Of a stretch of 45,769 bases of DNA, positions 21,070 to 35,500 are shown in pieces (the stretch's first letter is position 1; each line of letters begins with the position of its first letter). A program made the translations under genes and the position numbers. The stretch is from assembly GCA_964035545.1 (NCBI GenBank), contig CAXIUT010000060.1, forward strand, positions 1 through 45,769. The letters run 5' to 3'. This DNA comes from Bugula neritina (Eukaryota; Bryozoa; Gymnolaemata; Cheilostomatida; Bugulidae). A model generated the notes under the pieces. The model worked only from the letters and a program-made list of their open reading frames with translations. It ran no database searches and was not told the DNA's origin.

Positions 21070-21431
21070 TCCATAATCAAAATATTGAATCCTCAGTTAT
21101 TTTTCAAGATTAACATTTATAATTTTTACAAATATTATCTTTCTGATTATCTCAGACAAATAAATTCTATTTAAAAACAAAATAATTCATTTATCGTAAG
21201 ATCATTTTCAACATCTTATTTTTTCAACTGTGCTAATATTTTTCTTTTCTTAATTATCCCAAAAATAATCATAAAAACTTTCAATCTGCATTAAGAAAAA
21301 GATGACGACTTAGAAGGAATTAAATTTATTTCTTCCAAAATTTTTACATAATGAAATACCTCTTTTTTGGTGAGTTTATTTTTTATTTATATGAGAGTTT
21401 TATCTAATCAAAGGAAATCTATCCTTTTTTT
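21070..21431. other. Convergent intergenic region
   Basis: It lies between the 3' ends of E2-2 (plus) and USP3 (minus). AT-rich, with no open frame of coding character; I see nothing else in it. Confidence 0.65.
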
Positions 21432-22406
21432 TCATCTTTTCCTAGTTTCTAACTTTTATACTTTAGCTCTTTTACATTTATTAATTGCTTACTTTTTTAT
21501 ACAATAGTAATCTTGACTTTTTGGCCAACCTAAATTAAAAAAAACATACGAAGCATTATCATATTTTGAATATTGACTAAACTATCTCACTAGACTATCA
21601 TTTAAAATATACTTCTTTTAGTTTTCCACTCTTAGACAAGTATAATGACCATAATAACCAGTTCCATAGTACATGATAGAACTAACAAAACGATATTTAC
21701 TTTTCTGAACTTCTATAAAATCATCAATTTATTTCTATTCATTATTTGCAAACTGTATCATATATTATGGAAGTTTAAGATACTTTTTCTTGATTTTTTA
21801 TCCACATGATTCACATTATTGAGACGAACCAACATCATATAAAGATTCACTAATAAAACCATTGATAATACAGGGACACTTTAAACTTATCTACATATTG
21901 AATAGGTCCTTTATTGAATTTTCTGGTGACAAGTTCATTTCAATGTTGTCAATAAGATTTATCAAAATAGAAGAAGCATCATCAGGACTATATCTTTCAT
22001 AATAAGAGTTTATGCTTCTAAGATTTTTAACCATATGATCAAGGTAATACCTTTTTTAAGTATTTTTCTAATTTCTCTATTTGAGAAGATGAAAGATTTA
22101 ACCAAGTGTGTAGATAAAAGAACATTATTTACCATTGCTTTATCTCATTGTTTGAGCTTGTTTGATAATCCTCTATCTGAACTATTCTGCTCCATAAAGA
22201 AATTGAATAACACTGTTTAAGAAGCATGTATTACCTATATTAGGTAATCCTTAAGGAATTTTCTCTTAAAACTTATGTTATTTCTCTTAAAACTTATTTT
22301 ATTTTTCTTCTTCAGAAATCTTTGTATTAAAGCTATGGCAATAATATAAACGACCTAAAAAATAATAAGCTTTCGTAGAATACTTAGGACTTGGACTATC
22401 TTCCAT
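21432..22406 (-). CDS. Ubiquitin-specific protease (USP), third copy
   Basis: 324 aa, one frame from the ATG at 22406 to the TGA at 21432. Catalytic Cys ~61 in QGLPNIGNTCFLNSVIQFLY; His ~253 in GYYGHYTCLRV; NDSLV follows; zinc pair CESC (and CPC upstream). All triad positions are filled. The N-terminus contains a tandem KFQEKQH/KFQEK duplication. It faces the second cassette tail-to-tail and has no adjacent E2 or RING, so it may be an offshoot of the cassette USP. An AAGTATT element lies about 8 nt before the ATG, resembling the cassette promoters. Confidence 0.92.
22261..22302. repeat. 21-bp tandem repeat in USP3 coding region
   Basis: Two units of TTCTCTTAAAACTTAT.TTAT encode KFQEKQH and KFQEK on the minus strand. 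Confidence 0.8.
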
Positions 22407-22681
22407 TATCACAATACTTAAATAATAAATATTTAGTAAGAATTATTATATTTAGATTTTATCAAAAATACTTATTTTTCTAGTTTTAACAAAATAAATA
22501 AAAATCTGATAAGAAATTATCATAAAGTTCAATATTAATCTTTTAGTTTAGTTTTAAGCTAAAAATTTACTATCTATCATCATTGATAAAAAATAAAATT
22601 TCCATCTTTCTTCTGAAGATAAAAATAATTAAAGTTGTTTATAAAGTTATTTATAAATACTAAAACTATTATCTATTTAAA

Positions 22682-23320
22682 TCAAATAAATTTAAGACTA
22701 TGACCTGATCTAGGTTATTAATCTTGCTTCATAATGCTTTAGGCTTGATATCTTTCCTTGTACGTGGTGTGAAAATTAAAATTTATCAACTCAAGTAGTC
22801 CCCACTAGATACTTGTTCCTATATTATTGAATACAAAGTAGTTATGATCCTTGCAATACTTATTCAAAATATTCCAAGTTCCTCTAATAATTTTTCTACG
22901 TTGAGATTGGCTAGTATGCAAACGAATCTGCTTCATGATCTTGTCGAGCAAACAGATATAGATCACCTTGAACTCATAGCTATTTTATGAAATAATGGCT
23001 GATGAAAATCCATGTTCTATCTCAGAAAAAGATTGACAATGATCTTCAAGTTATAAATTTTGCTAAGAGATCATGTTTTAGATTGAAGGTATGTAATGAA
23101 GACTTTTTTATTTGTGAGCTTTGTTGATATTGAGAAAAGATATCAGTTGATTGGTAGGTTTTGCTTGATGAGGATGAGCTATTTCTCTGAGAAAAGCATG
23201 AAAATTTTTTGTGATGAGACAGCATCTACTTGAATGTGATAGTTTCTTCGATGTGTAAAGGCGATGGTAAGGAGTGATGATTTTTCTTTTGTTGAGAATT
23301 GGTGATGAAGACGAGGGCAT
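22682..23320 (-). CDS. Hypothetical protein, 212 aa
   Basis: One open frame of 213 codons from the ATG at 23320 to the TGA at 22682. The N-terminal third is basic and Ser/His-rich (MPSSSSPILNKRK); the C-terminal half looks folded (YEFKVIYICLLDKIMKQIRL, IIRGTWNILNKYCKDHNYF, SIQWGLLELINFNFHTTY). No known family is recognised. It is divergent from the giant RNF213-like gene across ~215 bp of AT-rich DNA that ends in the first interstitial telomere tract. Confidence 0.6.
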
Positions 23321-23535
23321 TAAATATGTGTTTATATCTTGATATATTGAGGGTTATTTGAAGCTTTTGGCGTTATTTGATAGAATCTATAAAAAATATA
23401 TCAAAAAAAACAAAGATAAAACATGATAAACTATGTTTAAATATTTAAAAAATTGATTAATTATTCATAATTATGATATTGTAGGGATAATTCTGATATT
23501 GATATATTCGACTATTTATGATTTGATAATTAAGT

Positions 23536-23593
23536 GGGGTTGGGGTTGGGGGTTGGGGTTGGGGTTGGGGTTGGGGTTGGGGTTGGGGTTGGG
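23536..23593 (+). repeat. Interstitial telomere-type tract 1 (G4T2)
   Basis: Nine or more TTGGGG units on the plus strand with one GGGGG interruption, ending abruptly in TTGGGATCTC. Orientation is that of a right-hand telomere. The plus-strand frame of the following RNF213-like gene runs into it as a Gly-Trp dipeptide repeat with no ATG, and the frame is closed by TGA at 23524. The minus-strand Gln-Pro open frame across it is a by-product of the repeat. Confidence 0.95.
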
Positions 23594-23595
23594 AT

Positions 23596-26500
23596 CTCAA
23601 AAGTTTGACCTCAGAAAATAACATCCCTATTAATGACAAAGACCTTTTCTAGTAGTTCTGTCAGAAAGTCTTCCTTGAAAAGAACATCACTCCCGCTATC
23701 AAATAAATTATTCTCAAATTAGTTGATGAATAAATGGTTGAGCAGTTCACTTTGATAGTCCAAAAGAAGATAAAAAGCCTCGAACATTCCAAGGAAAAAA
23801 CCAAAATAGTTGGTGAAAAAAAGGTGAATTAATGATTTTTAACATGATGAAGATGATAATACTGATGAAGACTAATGTTATTAAATTGATCTGACATATG
23901 ACCCAAAAGGCACAGAAAAGAAACATTCTTGCATTAGTTTATAGCGACAAAAAGATCCAAAAAGTGAGTCTTGTTCAAATTTACCAAGGTACATAAATAA
24001 AATGTTAACAAATTTTCTTTTAAGATGACAAAAAATATGGATGCTGTTGCCTCATTTCCGGTAACTTCTAAATTTTATCATTAAAAAGTTATTCCCTTCA
24101 ATAGATTTTTTAAAGTTCTTTTTTGTCTTTTATTAGTAGTAGGGCACTTCCCAAAAAAGTAACAAACCTTGAATCAGAAGTAAAATACTATATCAATAAA
24201 GGAATAATAGAAGTTACTTAGAATATAGAAGAATATGAAAAACTGAGAAAAAAAAATGTTATTGAAAACATCTAATTTTTTGTTCTCTTTATAATTCTAG
24301 AAAAAAGGATGGCAAACAATAAAACCATGGTGGCATCTAATTCAACAAATTTATCCACCTTTGAAAGATATTTCATTAGAAAACTAAATCATTTCTTCAT
24401 TGGCATATGAGAAAAAAGATTTAATCTTTCCTAAATATTATTTATATCTTTTGAAAAGTATATTCAAATAAGAATACTAAGGTCTAAAAAATATGTGTAC
24501 ATCTTTCAGATAGATACCAATTGGTTAATCTTATTAAAAACCTAAAGATATTACTAAGGAATAATAGTAAATAGAACTATAATATCTGAGTTGTTTATTG
24601 AAAACAAAATACACTAATAAATAAATGAAAGTAGTTCACTGGAATATTGTATATCAAAATTAAAGGTTCAAAGAAATATTTTGATAAATTTAAAGAAGAA
24701 ATATATTGAACTCTTTGAAGATCTTGTTCAAAAAAAATTAATGGAAAATAAATATATTACTATGTTTAATTATACTGAAAAGTACTTTAAATATCTTAGA
24801 AGTAAAATAGATCAACAAAAACCATCAAAATAAACCTAAAGCTATGAACTTTAAGTGATATTTAAAGCTTTTACTTTTGATTTTAGACAAGGCAAAAAGT
24901 AAATGTAACTTAGGAATTGAACCTGATGATACTACCTATTTTAGAGAATAATTCAAACTTATGCTTGAAAGACCTTCATCCCAATGGAACTTATTAATCC
25001 AAGATTACCTTCAAATTAGTTCCTTAGATTTATAGAATTGTCAATCAAAGTATCAGAATATCAACCTTCTATTGGAAAAAGTATGATATCGGCTATGAAC
25101 TGGAATGGATATACAATAAAACCAGCTCTTAAAGCTAACTATACTTAAATGAGAGAAGCTATACTGGAGACAAAAGATGAAAAACTTGTTGGATTGCTGA
25201 AACAGTATCAAAAATAAGAAAATATACCTATGTAGCCTATGGTTAAAAGTAATTAAAATAAAGTTAAAATTCCTGAAGAAATAAGTAAAGTTCTGTCAAA
25301 TAAAATGTCAGAAGTTTTGATAGTCAATGTAGATATCAATTAAAATAAATAAGTTCCATTCTAAGATATTCCTGAGATTAAATAATAGGAAATATAAAAA
25401 AAATTTGATCAAGCATATTTCGTTTTAATTTCAAAAAATCCTGTGACTCATCTCATTGATGAAAAAACTAGAGTTTAAATACTGCCTTTTCAAAAAATAA
25501 AATCATAAAGAAGAATAAATATTAGTATCTTTATTGATTTATAAAAACTTTCTCATCTTTAAAGAAAGAGGTGTTTATGCTATTGATGAAAAAGAATAAA
25601 AATTCAGTATTATCTCTTAAAAACTCTTATAGAATCAAAATTAAAATGAAGTTTTAGTCTTTATAAAGCATGAAGAAGAAATATCTTAATAACTTTAATC
25701 CTATTTTCAACTATATTCTTTAAATTTTCTTTGTGGATAATATTCTCAAAATCTTGATGAAATAAGAAAATGGTTGAAGTTGTTTTCAAATGTAATAAAA
25801 AGTTAAAAAAAAGATACATTCTTGTCAAACCTTGACGCTTATCTTGACAAAATTTCAAATAAGAAGATAAATTTTGAATTTTTCTATTGCATATTAAAGT
25901 TGTCCATTGACTATTTCCAAGAATAAGCTGAAGAAATGTTATTTAAAAATTGCACTAAACTACGTAATTTTACAAGAATTAAACTTTTAAATATAAAACA
26001 AATTCTAATAAAAAATCAGTAATAAGAACTTAAAATTTTTAAACTTTTATCAAGAATATTTTTTATGCTATTTCTTAAAGACAAAAGTATTAGCCTCAGA
26101 TAAGTTGCCAAAATATTTGGATAAGGCCTATAGATAGTCAACAGTCCTTTAGGAAAATAACTTATTCATTATGCCATTCAAAAATAATGTCCCTCTTTAT
26201 TAGTAGAATCTAATTCACAAGTCTCTAAATATTGTGAAATAAATAATAACATATCAGCTCTTTAATTTTTCTATGTAAAATGTTTTTATCTCAATCGAAG
26301 TGATAAAAAACTAAAAGAACTTGTTGACCTTTGTGAAACAATTAATAAAAAATATTTAAAATAAAAAGATTATCCAGTCAATCCTCTTGAAAAATAATAT
26401 ATTTCAATAAAGTTATCAAATTAAACAGTTAAAAATGAATTAAATGACTTTATTTTTTCAAATGTCAACAGATAAAATTATAATTATTCACAATCAGATA

Positions 26501-29500
26501 TCAATGATAAAAAACAATGTGTTTTAATTGAAAAAAATGAAGATTTTTATTTAATCTATAAAGCAATCAAATGTCTTGAAGTCTAAGAAATATATTAAAT
26601 CTTTACTAATCTTCTAAAAAGTATCTTTGATTAAAGAATAATGAAAAACTTAAAAAATTAATCATCTTTCTCAAAAACTATTGAAATTGTTCTTACAAAA
26701 CCTATCAGAGATAGCTAGTATAAAATGCTTGAAGATTTTATCAAGATAGATAATTTCAAACCTGAAATATTATCAAAATTATTGACCTTTTATTGGACAG
26801 AACAATAAATTATCGGAGATCTACCTTTTGTTCAAGATATTCTTATAGGTTTAGTTAAAAATAATCCTAAAAGTGCATATAACAGTCTAAACTTTCTAAA
26901 ATAAATCAATAGTCTTTCAATTGAAAATAACTAAAACAAATAATCTTTTTATTAACAGATTAAAAACATATTCTCTTTGATTTTGATCAAAAAAGAAGAC
27001 TATAGTTCTTATCTTGCCCTTTGTGAGTCATTTTCAGATGAAAAACTAAGAGATATTTATCTAGCTCATATATGCAGTCAAATCTATAATCAAAATCGAA
27101 CAAATCTCAATAGATAAAACTGAGTTTTACTCGTATCTTACTTAAGCGTTTAGAAAAAATATGTCCCTCAAACATTCTTAAAAATAAATATCAATTATCA
27201 AAAGAAATGCTGTCACTATATATTTTAGAAAGCAGGAGATAAAAAAACTAAAAGCTTTCAAGAAAAAACAGCATAGTTTTGGAGTTATCTACTTGAAAAA
27301 CCTTAATTTGTTGAATACCTTTAATATAAATATTATCAGTAATTTACTTAAATCTTAAAATAAATATCTATTAAACTTTAAAAAAAAGATTATTTAAGTC
27401 ATTAGCTCGAAGAAATATTTAAAAACATGAAACTATTTCCCTAAATCATTGAAAAAAGAACCAATATTTATAAAATTTAAATCTATAACTTGAATCTTTT
27501 TGAAAGATTACTTGGAAATATTAAAGATTTGGTTGCTATTTTTTAAGAACTGGAAAGATCTTGAGAAATAATTTGAAGAGCTAAAGAAAATATTATTGAT
27601 AAAATCGAGTCTTAAAGTGTCTTAACTTTATCGAGTGATGTAAAGATATAAATAGTTTAAAGGTGAAATTAGATAAATAAAAAATTTTAATGAATCTAAA
27701 ATGTTTTAGACAGTAAAAAAGTTGGAAATTTTGATACTTTAATCAAATAATACAGACATACTAAATCATTTATCATTAAACAAATATAGTTGATCAATAA
27801 AATCAGCTTTAGATAGTTTCTTGATATTTTTGTTCACATTGATACTACTGCTTTAGTAAAAATTTTGTAATTAAGCTAAAGTTAACAATTTTGAGATCAT
27901 ATCTAGGTATACCAAAGCATTTAAGTCATAGTTTATAGAAAGTTTGAATGAAACAATCAACTCTATTGTCTTTATAAAAGAAATAAAATGTCAAGAAAGT
28001 CCTAAAGATATTTAGATAAAAGCTATATCACAAATGGAAAATCTCATAAAAGAAATGAAAGATTAACAAGATCAAAAAAATACTGTTGAAAAATCGTTAT
28101 TAGCTGATTCAAAATTGTTAAAAATTGGTTAAGAAAATCACAATGAAAACTGGCAGTAAGATATAAAAGCTAAAATATTGAGAGCTACATATAGATATAA
28201 AGATTTATTTGACAAGATGGACAAGAGTTAATTATCGAAAGATAAAATTAATAATCTTAAGGAATATAGTAATTAGATTCAAAACAGTGTAGCTAAAGTT
28301 GATATCATAAGATAATTTAGAAATGTTTATGAGTATTGGTCAGGTTAAAAAAAATATAAAAGTTTAAAAGATTTTTTGAAAAAAAATTGAAAATCTTATA
28401 TCAGGAAGAAATAAAAGTTTTCAATAATTATAATAAACATCAAGAGTTGCTACTTTAGTATTAATATGTTGTTTCAAAAATTAGAATAAGCTTCTGATTT
28501 ATCTCTTTCTTTCAAATTTTAAGTTTAAGCTCTTTTAAATCGTTCAGTTTTGACTCTTAGATAAACATAAAATGGATTTTAAATAAAAATTACTAAAATT
28601 TACTCAGGATAAAAGATGCCTGAAGATATTTCTTTTAATAAATTAAGCCTATTCAGATAAAAGTCAATGTTAGTTTAATTTAATTAGAACAATGAACTTG
28701 AAGAAAATCAGTCAAATAAAAGATAAATCTTGAAAGAATTTACTAACTTATTTGATAATATTGAACAAATAAAAAAATAATGTAATTAACTCATTGATTA
28801 TGGATATGATCCTCGACTTTTGACTAAAACTATTGACATATAAAATAAAAATTATTAATCAATAAAAAGTCTTAGATAGTAATTAATAATGATTCAAAGA
28901 AATTGGGTTGAAGGAATAAAATAAGTATATGCATAGTCTTTTGTTTTAACCCATTTTATTGGGAGAAATTTAGTTTAGTCTCATCAATTCTATTAAAGAA
29001 AAAAATCTTTATCAAAGTTTAAAAAATATATTGTATCTGACTAAATAGTAATTTTAAAAACTTCTAAAAAAACCTGATAATGAAAAACTAGTTAAAGACC
29101 TCAACAGTAGTTAACTGAATCAACTTGAGAAAGTAAAAATAGTAAAAGATATTTTCAAAGGTTATGATGCCAAGAGGATACCTCAATAAAAGAGAAAAGC
29201 TGAAAAAATAAAGCTTATAACATCATAACCTAAATATTTTATAAGTTACTTGATAAAATAAAACGATAATACTATTCCTCTAGCAAATCAAGTTCTTATG
29301 TGTCATGAAAACATATTTGCCCAAGAACTTGAATTCTTTCTCTATAGAGCTTTAATAAAATGATTCTAATTGTCATTTTATAGTCGGAATACATAAGGTA
29401 TCAGAGACAGTTAAAAATTCCTTCTGTTCTATTTTAAGTTAGCTAAATAAAAAAGAAATAATATTTTCATCAGTTCAAGCTAGTTTTCATTGATAATGAT

Positions 29501-32500
29501 GATACTAATGTGGTTTATACATATCTTAATAAAACAAAATCATTTAAGATTGAAACAAATAAAAATTTCTAAAGAATGTTCTCAGAACAAGCTGAAAATT
29601 ATAATAGGATTTTAGTCAAGAGTCTTTCAAAGACAGGAATTACTCGATCGATTAAAGCTGTCTAGGAAAGACATATTAGTTGAAGCAGGAGCATTAGCTA
29701 AAGGTAAAGAACTTTAATCATTTTCCAATAGGAGGAAATATTAACTTTAAAAGCTTAGGAAAAAGATTAAAATCATTAAATTTCATTGGAAAAGAGATAA
29801 TATTGCTGAAGATAGGTTCAGTTGTTAATAAAGATCATTTAGAGTTATTTTTGGCTTCACTTATATTATTTAGATGTTTCTTTTCTGAAGAATATATCTA
29901 TCTACATCTCTAAACTTAGATTGTCATTGAACTTGAAAACATATATCAAGAAAATCACGTCGTACAGTAAAAAAGGAATTAAGAAATCAATTTAATCAGT
30001 TAAATAAACTAATAATATCATATTCTTCATATTTTGAAGAAAAATAAACTTTAATTTATCATCGAAGGATTTGATCATAATCATATTAAACTATGAACAA
30101 ATGGATTAATAAGAAGAGTTTGTTTTTCTGTACTTAAATCTTTTCGATAAAAAAACTATCAATCTTACTAATATTCTATTCAAAGATATTAGAACCTATT
30201 AGTTTTATCTCGGAATAAAGAAAAAAACAGTTGATTTTAAAATATTATGCTGATTCTGTAAGAAGGAAACATATTGAACCTACTTTATTAACAATATAAA
30301 AACTTAATGAAAGTATTATTCAATATATTTGATACTTTTTCCAAAAAATTCATGTCTTTTACCAGAATTACTTCAAGAATAAAATCATTGGAATAATCTT
30401 AAAGAAGTAAACACTTCAGCAGTATCGATATCATTTTATTTAAATTTGTATTTAAAATACAATGAAACTACTAGAATAGATATATACTGAGAACAAATTT
30501 ATGAAGAAAATGTTTGAGAAAAGATCTTTTAGATAAATGGCATAAGATTATTCCATGCTTATTATGCCAGATTTTCTAAACTAAAGTTATCAATTTGTTT
30601 ATTTTAAAGATCAAGATGTACCTTTTCTTATCAAGTTCTATAATGTCATTCAAAACTTTGAAACTAATAAACAACTATATAGAGGAGCTGCTGCTTAAGC
30701 ATTTTAAACCATTTTTTCCAAAAATTGTTCTTATAATTCTTCAATTTTAGATAAGAAAGCTTTAGATAAAAAAATGCTTGATATTCTAAGAGCTACCACT
30801 GGAGATGATCGGATAGTCAGGATTGAATAAGAAGTTTAAAATAACAACTCTCAACTCTTTGATAACTATGTTTTAACTAAAGATAATTTCTTTAAGATGT
30901 GTCTAATCATTCAAAGATAAAGATCAGGAGTTCCATGTGTAATTTAAGGAGAATCAGGAGTTGGAAAAACAGCTCTTATCAGATTTTTAGTCTAATATAT
31001 CTACAAAACAAGACTATTAACCTTCAACATCACAGCTGGAACTCATTAAAAGGACCTTAAAAATATGGTTGAACAAATTTAAAATGAAGCTGAACTTTTA
31101 AGTCATCATAAATCTAAAAAAGTGTGGGTTTTCTTTGATTAATTCAACACTACTGAAGAATTAACATACATAAAAGAAAATGTTAGTTGAGCATAGATTC
31201 ATGGGCAAAAAGTTACCAAAAAACCTATACTTTGTTGCTGCATGTAATCCTTATAGAACTCATATAGCTAGGCATCGGGTCCATTAAAAAGGGATCCAAA
31301 TAAAATAGCTTTTCGTGTGAATCCTCCTCCTTTGTCAATGATTCAACTCATGTGGGATTATCAACAACTTACTGATGTAAGAAAATACAGTCTATATATA
31401 AAAAAATTCTTTAGAATTTAAAGTATCCTAGATAAAAAAGTTAGTGAAAGCAATGGTATAAGTCCATAAGCAAATAAAGTAGTTTGTATAAATCAGTGCT
31501 GTTAGTCTAAGAGATGTTTAGCGATTCAAAAAATTGTATGTATGGTTTACAGAATACTTAATCAATATAAATTAGATTATCTTATAAAAGAACAGAACTC
31601 GACAAAAATAAATGAAATAAAGTAGAAATAGTGATCTCGAAAGAGCTGATAGAGCAGCTATTCTTGCTCTTCTATTCTGTTATTGCCTCAGATTTTCTGA
31701 CTTGGGTGTGAGAGAAAAATACATAAACATTATTGAAAAAAAAATTAGATTTTTAATATAATTTTATGAAGAAAGTTATTGATGAAGAACAAAAATTGTT
31801 TATAAAAGGTTTGAAAATGCCAGCTGATGATATTGCCATTAATATGCTCTGAAGTAAACGTTTTTGTTTCCTTTGTATGTGTCATGAATAAAATTCCTGT
31901 CTTAATGATAGGTAGTCAGGTAGTTCTAAATCATTATCAGTCAGAATTCTTATTTCTAATTTGAATGGAAATAGTTCTTAAGCTTAAATATGTAAAAAAA
32001 TACCCTTAAATTAATATGATATATTTCCAAGGTTCTTAATCATCAACTTCTGAAGAGAATTTAGTAAGTCTTTAACAAGGTAAACTTGATGGACATTTCT
32101 AATAAATATAATTGTCAAAATTGTATCTATTTTGACGAGATAGGACTGGCATAAAAATCAGTACATAATCCTTTAAAAGTTCTTCATAGTAAGCTATAAA
32201 TCCATAATTAAAAAAAGGTGGCTTTTATCGGTATTAGTAATGACTAACTTGATGCAGCAAAAATGTCAAGATTTCTGTAATAAATAGACCTCCTCCATCA
32301 ATTGATTAATTGAGAACAACTGCTAGATAAATTTATTTGAAATAAAAAGAGATATTGAAGTTGAATAAAATATAAAAATAAAAATAAATAGAACATATGG
32401 AGATTTATATTTAATTTTATACGTATTTGGTAAAGTAAGCATGCAGGCAAAAAAGGATTTTTCGGACTCAGAGATTTTTTATAACTATGTCAAGTATGTA

Positions 32501-35500
32501 TGTAAGAAAATAAAAAAATACTCAGGATACTTTCCTTTCTAAGAAGAACTAAATAAAGCTATTTCTATTAATTTTGATGGTCAAGAATAAAGTCTTTCAA
32601 CTTTTAGATCAGAAAAAGCATTATTATTCAAAGAAAGAGGTAGAAACTAAATGATACAACCTCAATCTATCAAAGAAATAGTTTAATAAAATTTATCTGA
32701 GAATAATTCAAGATGTTTACTATTGATAATTAAAGGATAAACTCTTGTTCCTAATATTATAGAAAGCATCGCTGCCAATCGAAAGTCTGTTTCTATCATC
32801 TATGGAAGTGCCTTTTCTAATGATGCAAAAAATTAAGAATATAACTTAGAAGTAACCAACAAAGTTATTACTATGATGTCGAAAGGATAAATAGTTGCTT
32901 TTAAAGACATCAATAACTCTATCCAGAGTTCTCTTTATGATCTATTTAATAAATCCTATATAGCTATAGGCACTAAAAAGTATTGTAGAATCGCTGTAGG
33001 AGCCAATTCTAATCCTCAGTGCTTAGTTGGTTCTAACTTCAATGCTATTGTCTTTATGTAAGAATCTAAAGTTTCTTTATTAGATCTTCCTTTCTTAAAT
33101 AGATTTGAAAAACACTTTTTCAAGTCATAAACCATCTTGGATAAATACTAATTGAATCTTAAATCTTCAATTTTAACATGGTTGTAAAAAATACTTCCAA
33201 TAAATGAGAAAAACTTTCTGAAAAGATAAAATTTTATTTTTAATAGTTCTTAATAATCAATTATAACTCTTCTTCTTAAATACAGAAACTTATAATAGCA
33301 CTAAAAATAGAGATTAATTAAAAGAAACCTTCTTCAAAATGCCACATTTGATTTTATTGTCTTACATAAATACATTTCTTAATAAAGTAGATAAATATTC
33401 CAATAATAATTTCAAAATATAGGATATGAATCGCCTGCTACAGATCTTAGTGATCTTATTATTTACACCTACGATCAATTCGCTCACCTAGATGATTATA
33501 ATACAAGTGAACTACTGAAAGATGCCTTCAAAATTAAAATATCTTAGATACAATCATAAAAGCAGTTGAAGTAAAAGTTGGAAAAAGGATTTAAATTCAG
33601 ATAATATTCTAAATGTGCTATAATACTAAACTATTCTCAACATTATCATCTCATAGAACAAATTTTATTTTTATCGAAAAGAATTAAAAAATAAAGATAA
33701 TCTGATGGACAAATCATTATTGTAATTCAATTCCATAGATTTACCTTGATGAGAAAACCCGAACTAAATCTCACCATCAGTTATCTTCATCCTTTTAAAC
33801 AGTATTTCTTGTAAAATCTTGATGTTTAAATAAGTTAGTATCTTAGAAATTCTTCATTCTATTTTAATCTTTTCAAACTCTTTAAAATGGATTAAAAAAT
33901 ATAATCTTTGTACTCTGAAGCTATTTCTTTAATGAAAATCTTACCGAATGAATAAAATCTTGAAGAAAAGAATCTATTTGAAGTTGTAAGTTATCTTATA
34001 ACAAAAAATAAGATGAGAAATCAATTATTTGCTTTTCTTTAACAAATATTAAAGAACTAAAGAATAGATTATGAGGTTTTACATTCTTAAAGACTTAGAT
34101 TTTAAGATTATTCAACAACTTTGGAAGCTTTACAAGCCTTTACTTCATAAATAATTGTTAAATATATATTTATTTTTGTTGAATTAGTTGTTAGTGGAAA
34201 TCATTTGAAATTATTTGAACAATAAAGAATGTAAATGTAAGAAGAAGATCTTGAACAAAATATTCAAATGTCTCAGTTTAATTCTGATCTTGAACAACTA
34301 AAAATGTACATATTATCAAATTAAAAGAAAATAATTGATAAAATAAAGTATTAGAAGGAATCAAATGACATAGTTATCAGAAAAAATAACTATAAAATAA
34401 AAGGGATTTAAAATTTTATTGATAATCTTGAAATAACTTTCAGAAATAGAAGAAATATTTAACTTTCTTGTGGAGTTTAATCAGATTTAATGTCCTCAAA
34501 TGCATAATATATATGCTTTACTCATAGTTTTGATGCATAGTTGAAGAAAAACTCAATTATTAGAAATTACTATCAGAAAAAAGAATATCGAAATACCATT
34601 ATTAAAGATATAGTGACTTATTTACATCATTAAAAAGACCCGATTATTATTGAATTTATTGAAAAATTGATAGAGTAAAAAATAAAAACATCAGATTAAC
34701 TACCCAAAATATATTTCCTTTTATGCAAGAACAACGTCTTTGACATAGCAATTCATGTCCTTTAAAATATCTTAAAATATCACACTAATCTTAATAAATT
34801 ATTAGATGATTTCGAAAACTTATCTTTCTAGAGCAATATAAATTTGAACAATATTTGTAATAACTTCTTGACAGTTGTTATGGATAAAGCTATTAAGCTA
34901 TCCTTCGTTACTTTTGAAAATATTAAAGATTTCAATGGCCCCTAACACTTCTATTCCTACATCAAAGATCTTGATAGTACTATCTACTTGTTCAGCAATT
35001 AAATATTTTAAATATCTCCTATTTCACCTGAGTATTTCTTACTTAAAAATTTTTATTAACTTTTTGAGACAGGAAAACATGAAGAAAAATAACAAGGAAT
35101 TTATGACTTTTTAAACTTCTAAAATTAACAATCGTTATATTAAAGAATATATAATTTTACCTTACAGTTGAGAAAAAATGATGATAAAAATAAAGAAATA
35201 TATGAAAGTTTCTTAAGTTTAAAATTTTTTGAATGTTGGATCATGCATTAACTCAAATCTGGCTCTTAAACTAGTGTTAAATAATGTATAGCTCAATTTG
35301 TTGAATGGTGTAACTCAAGCATTCACTTCGCTAATCGATCTTATAACTTTTTCTGTTAATTTTTCAGTTAACTTTAAACTATGGACAACTTTTAAGATAT
35401 TCTGAAATATTTAAAAGGATAAAATAAAACTCAAATTATCAATAGATATTTAGTTGAAAAAAGTTCTTTTAGTTTGGCTGTTAATAATTTTTTCATTAAA

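Noticed and set aside
23457-23639. Minus-strand open frame with a Gln-Pro repeat
   Set aside because: The repeat is only the translation of the interstitial C4A2 tract; the right flank is coding on the plus strand (start of the RNF213-like gene) and the left flank is AT-rich spacer.
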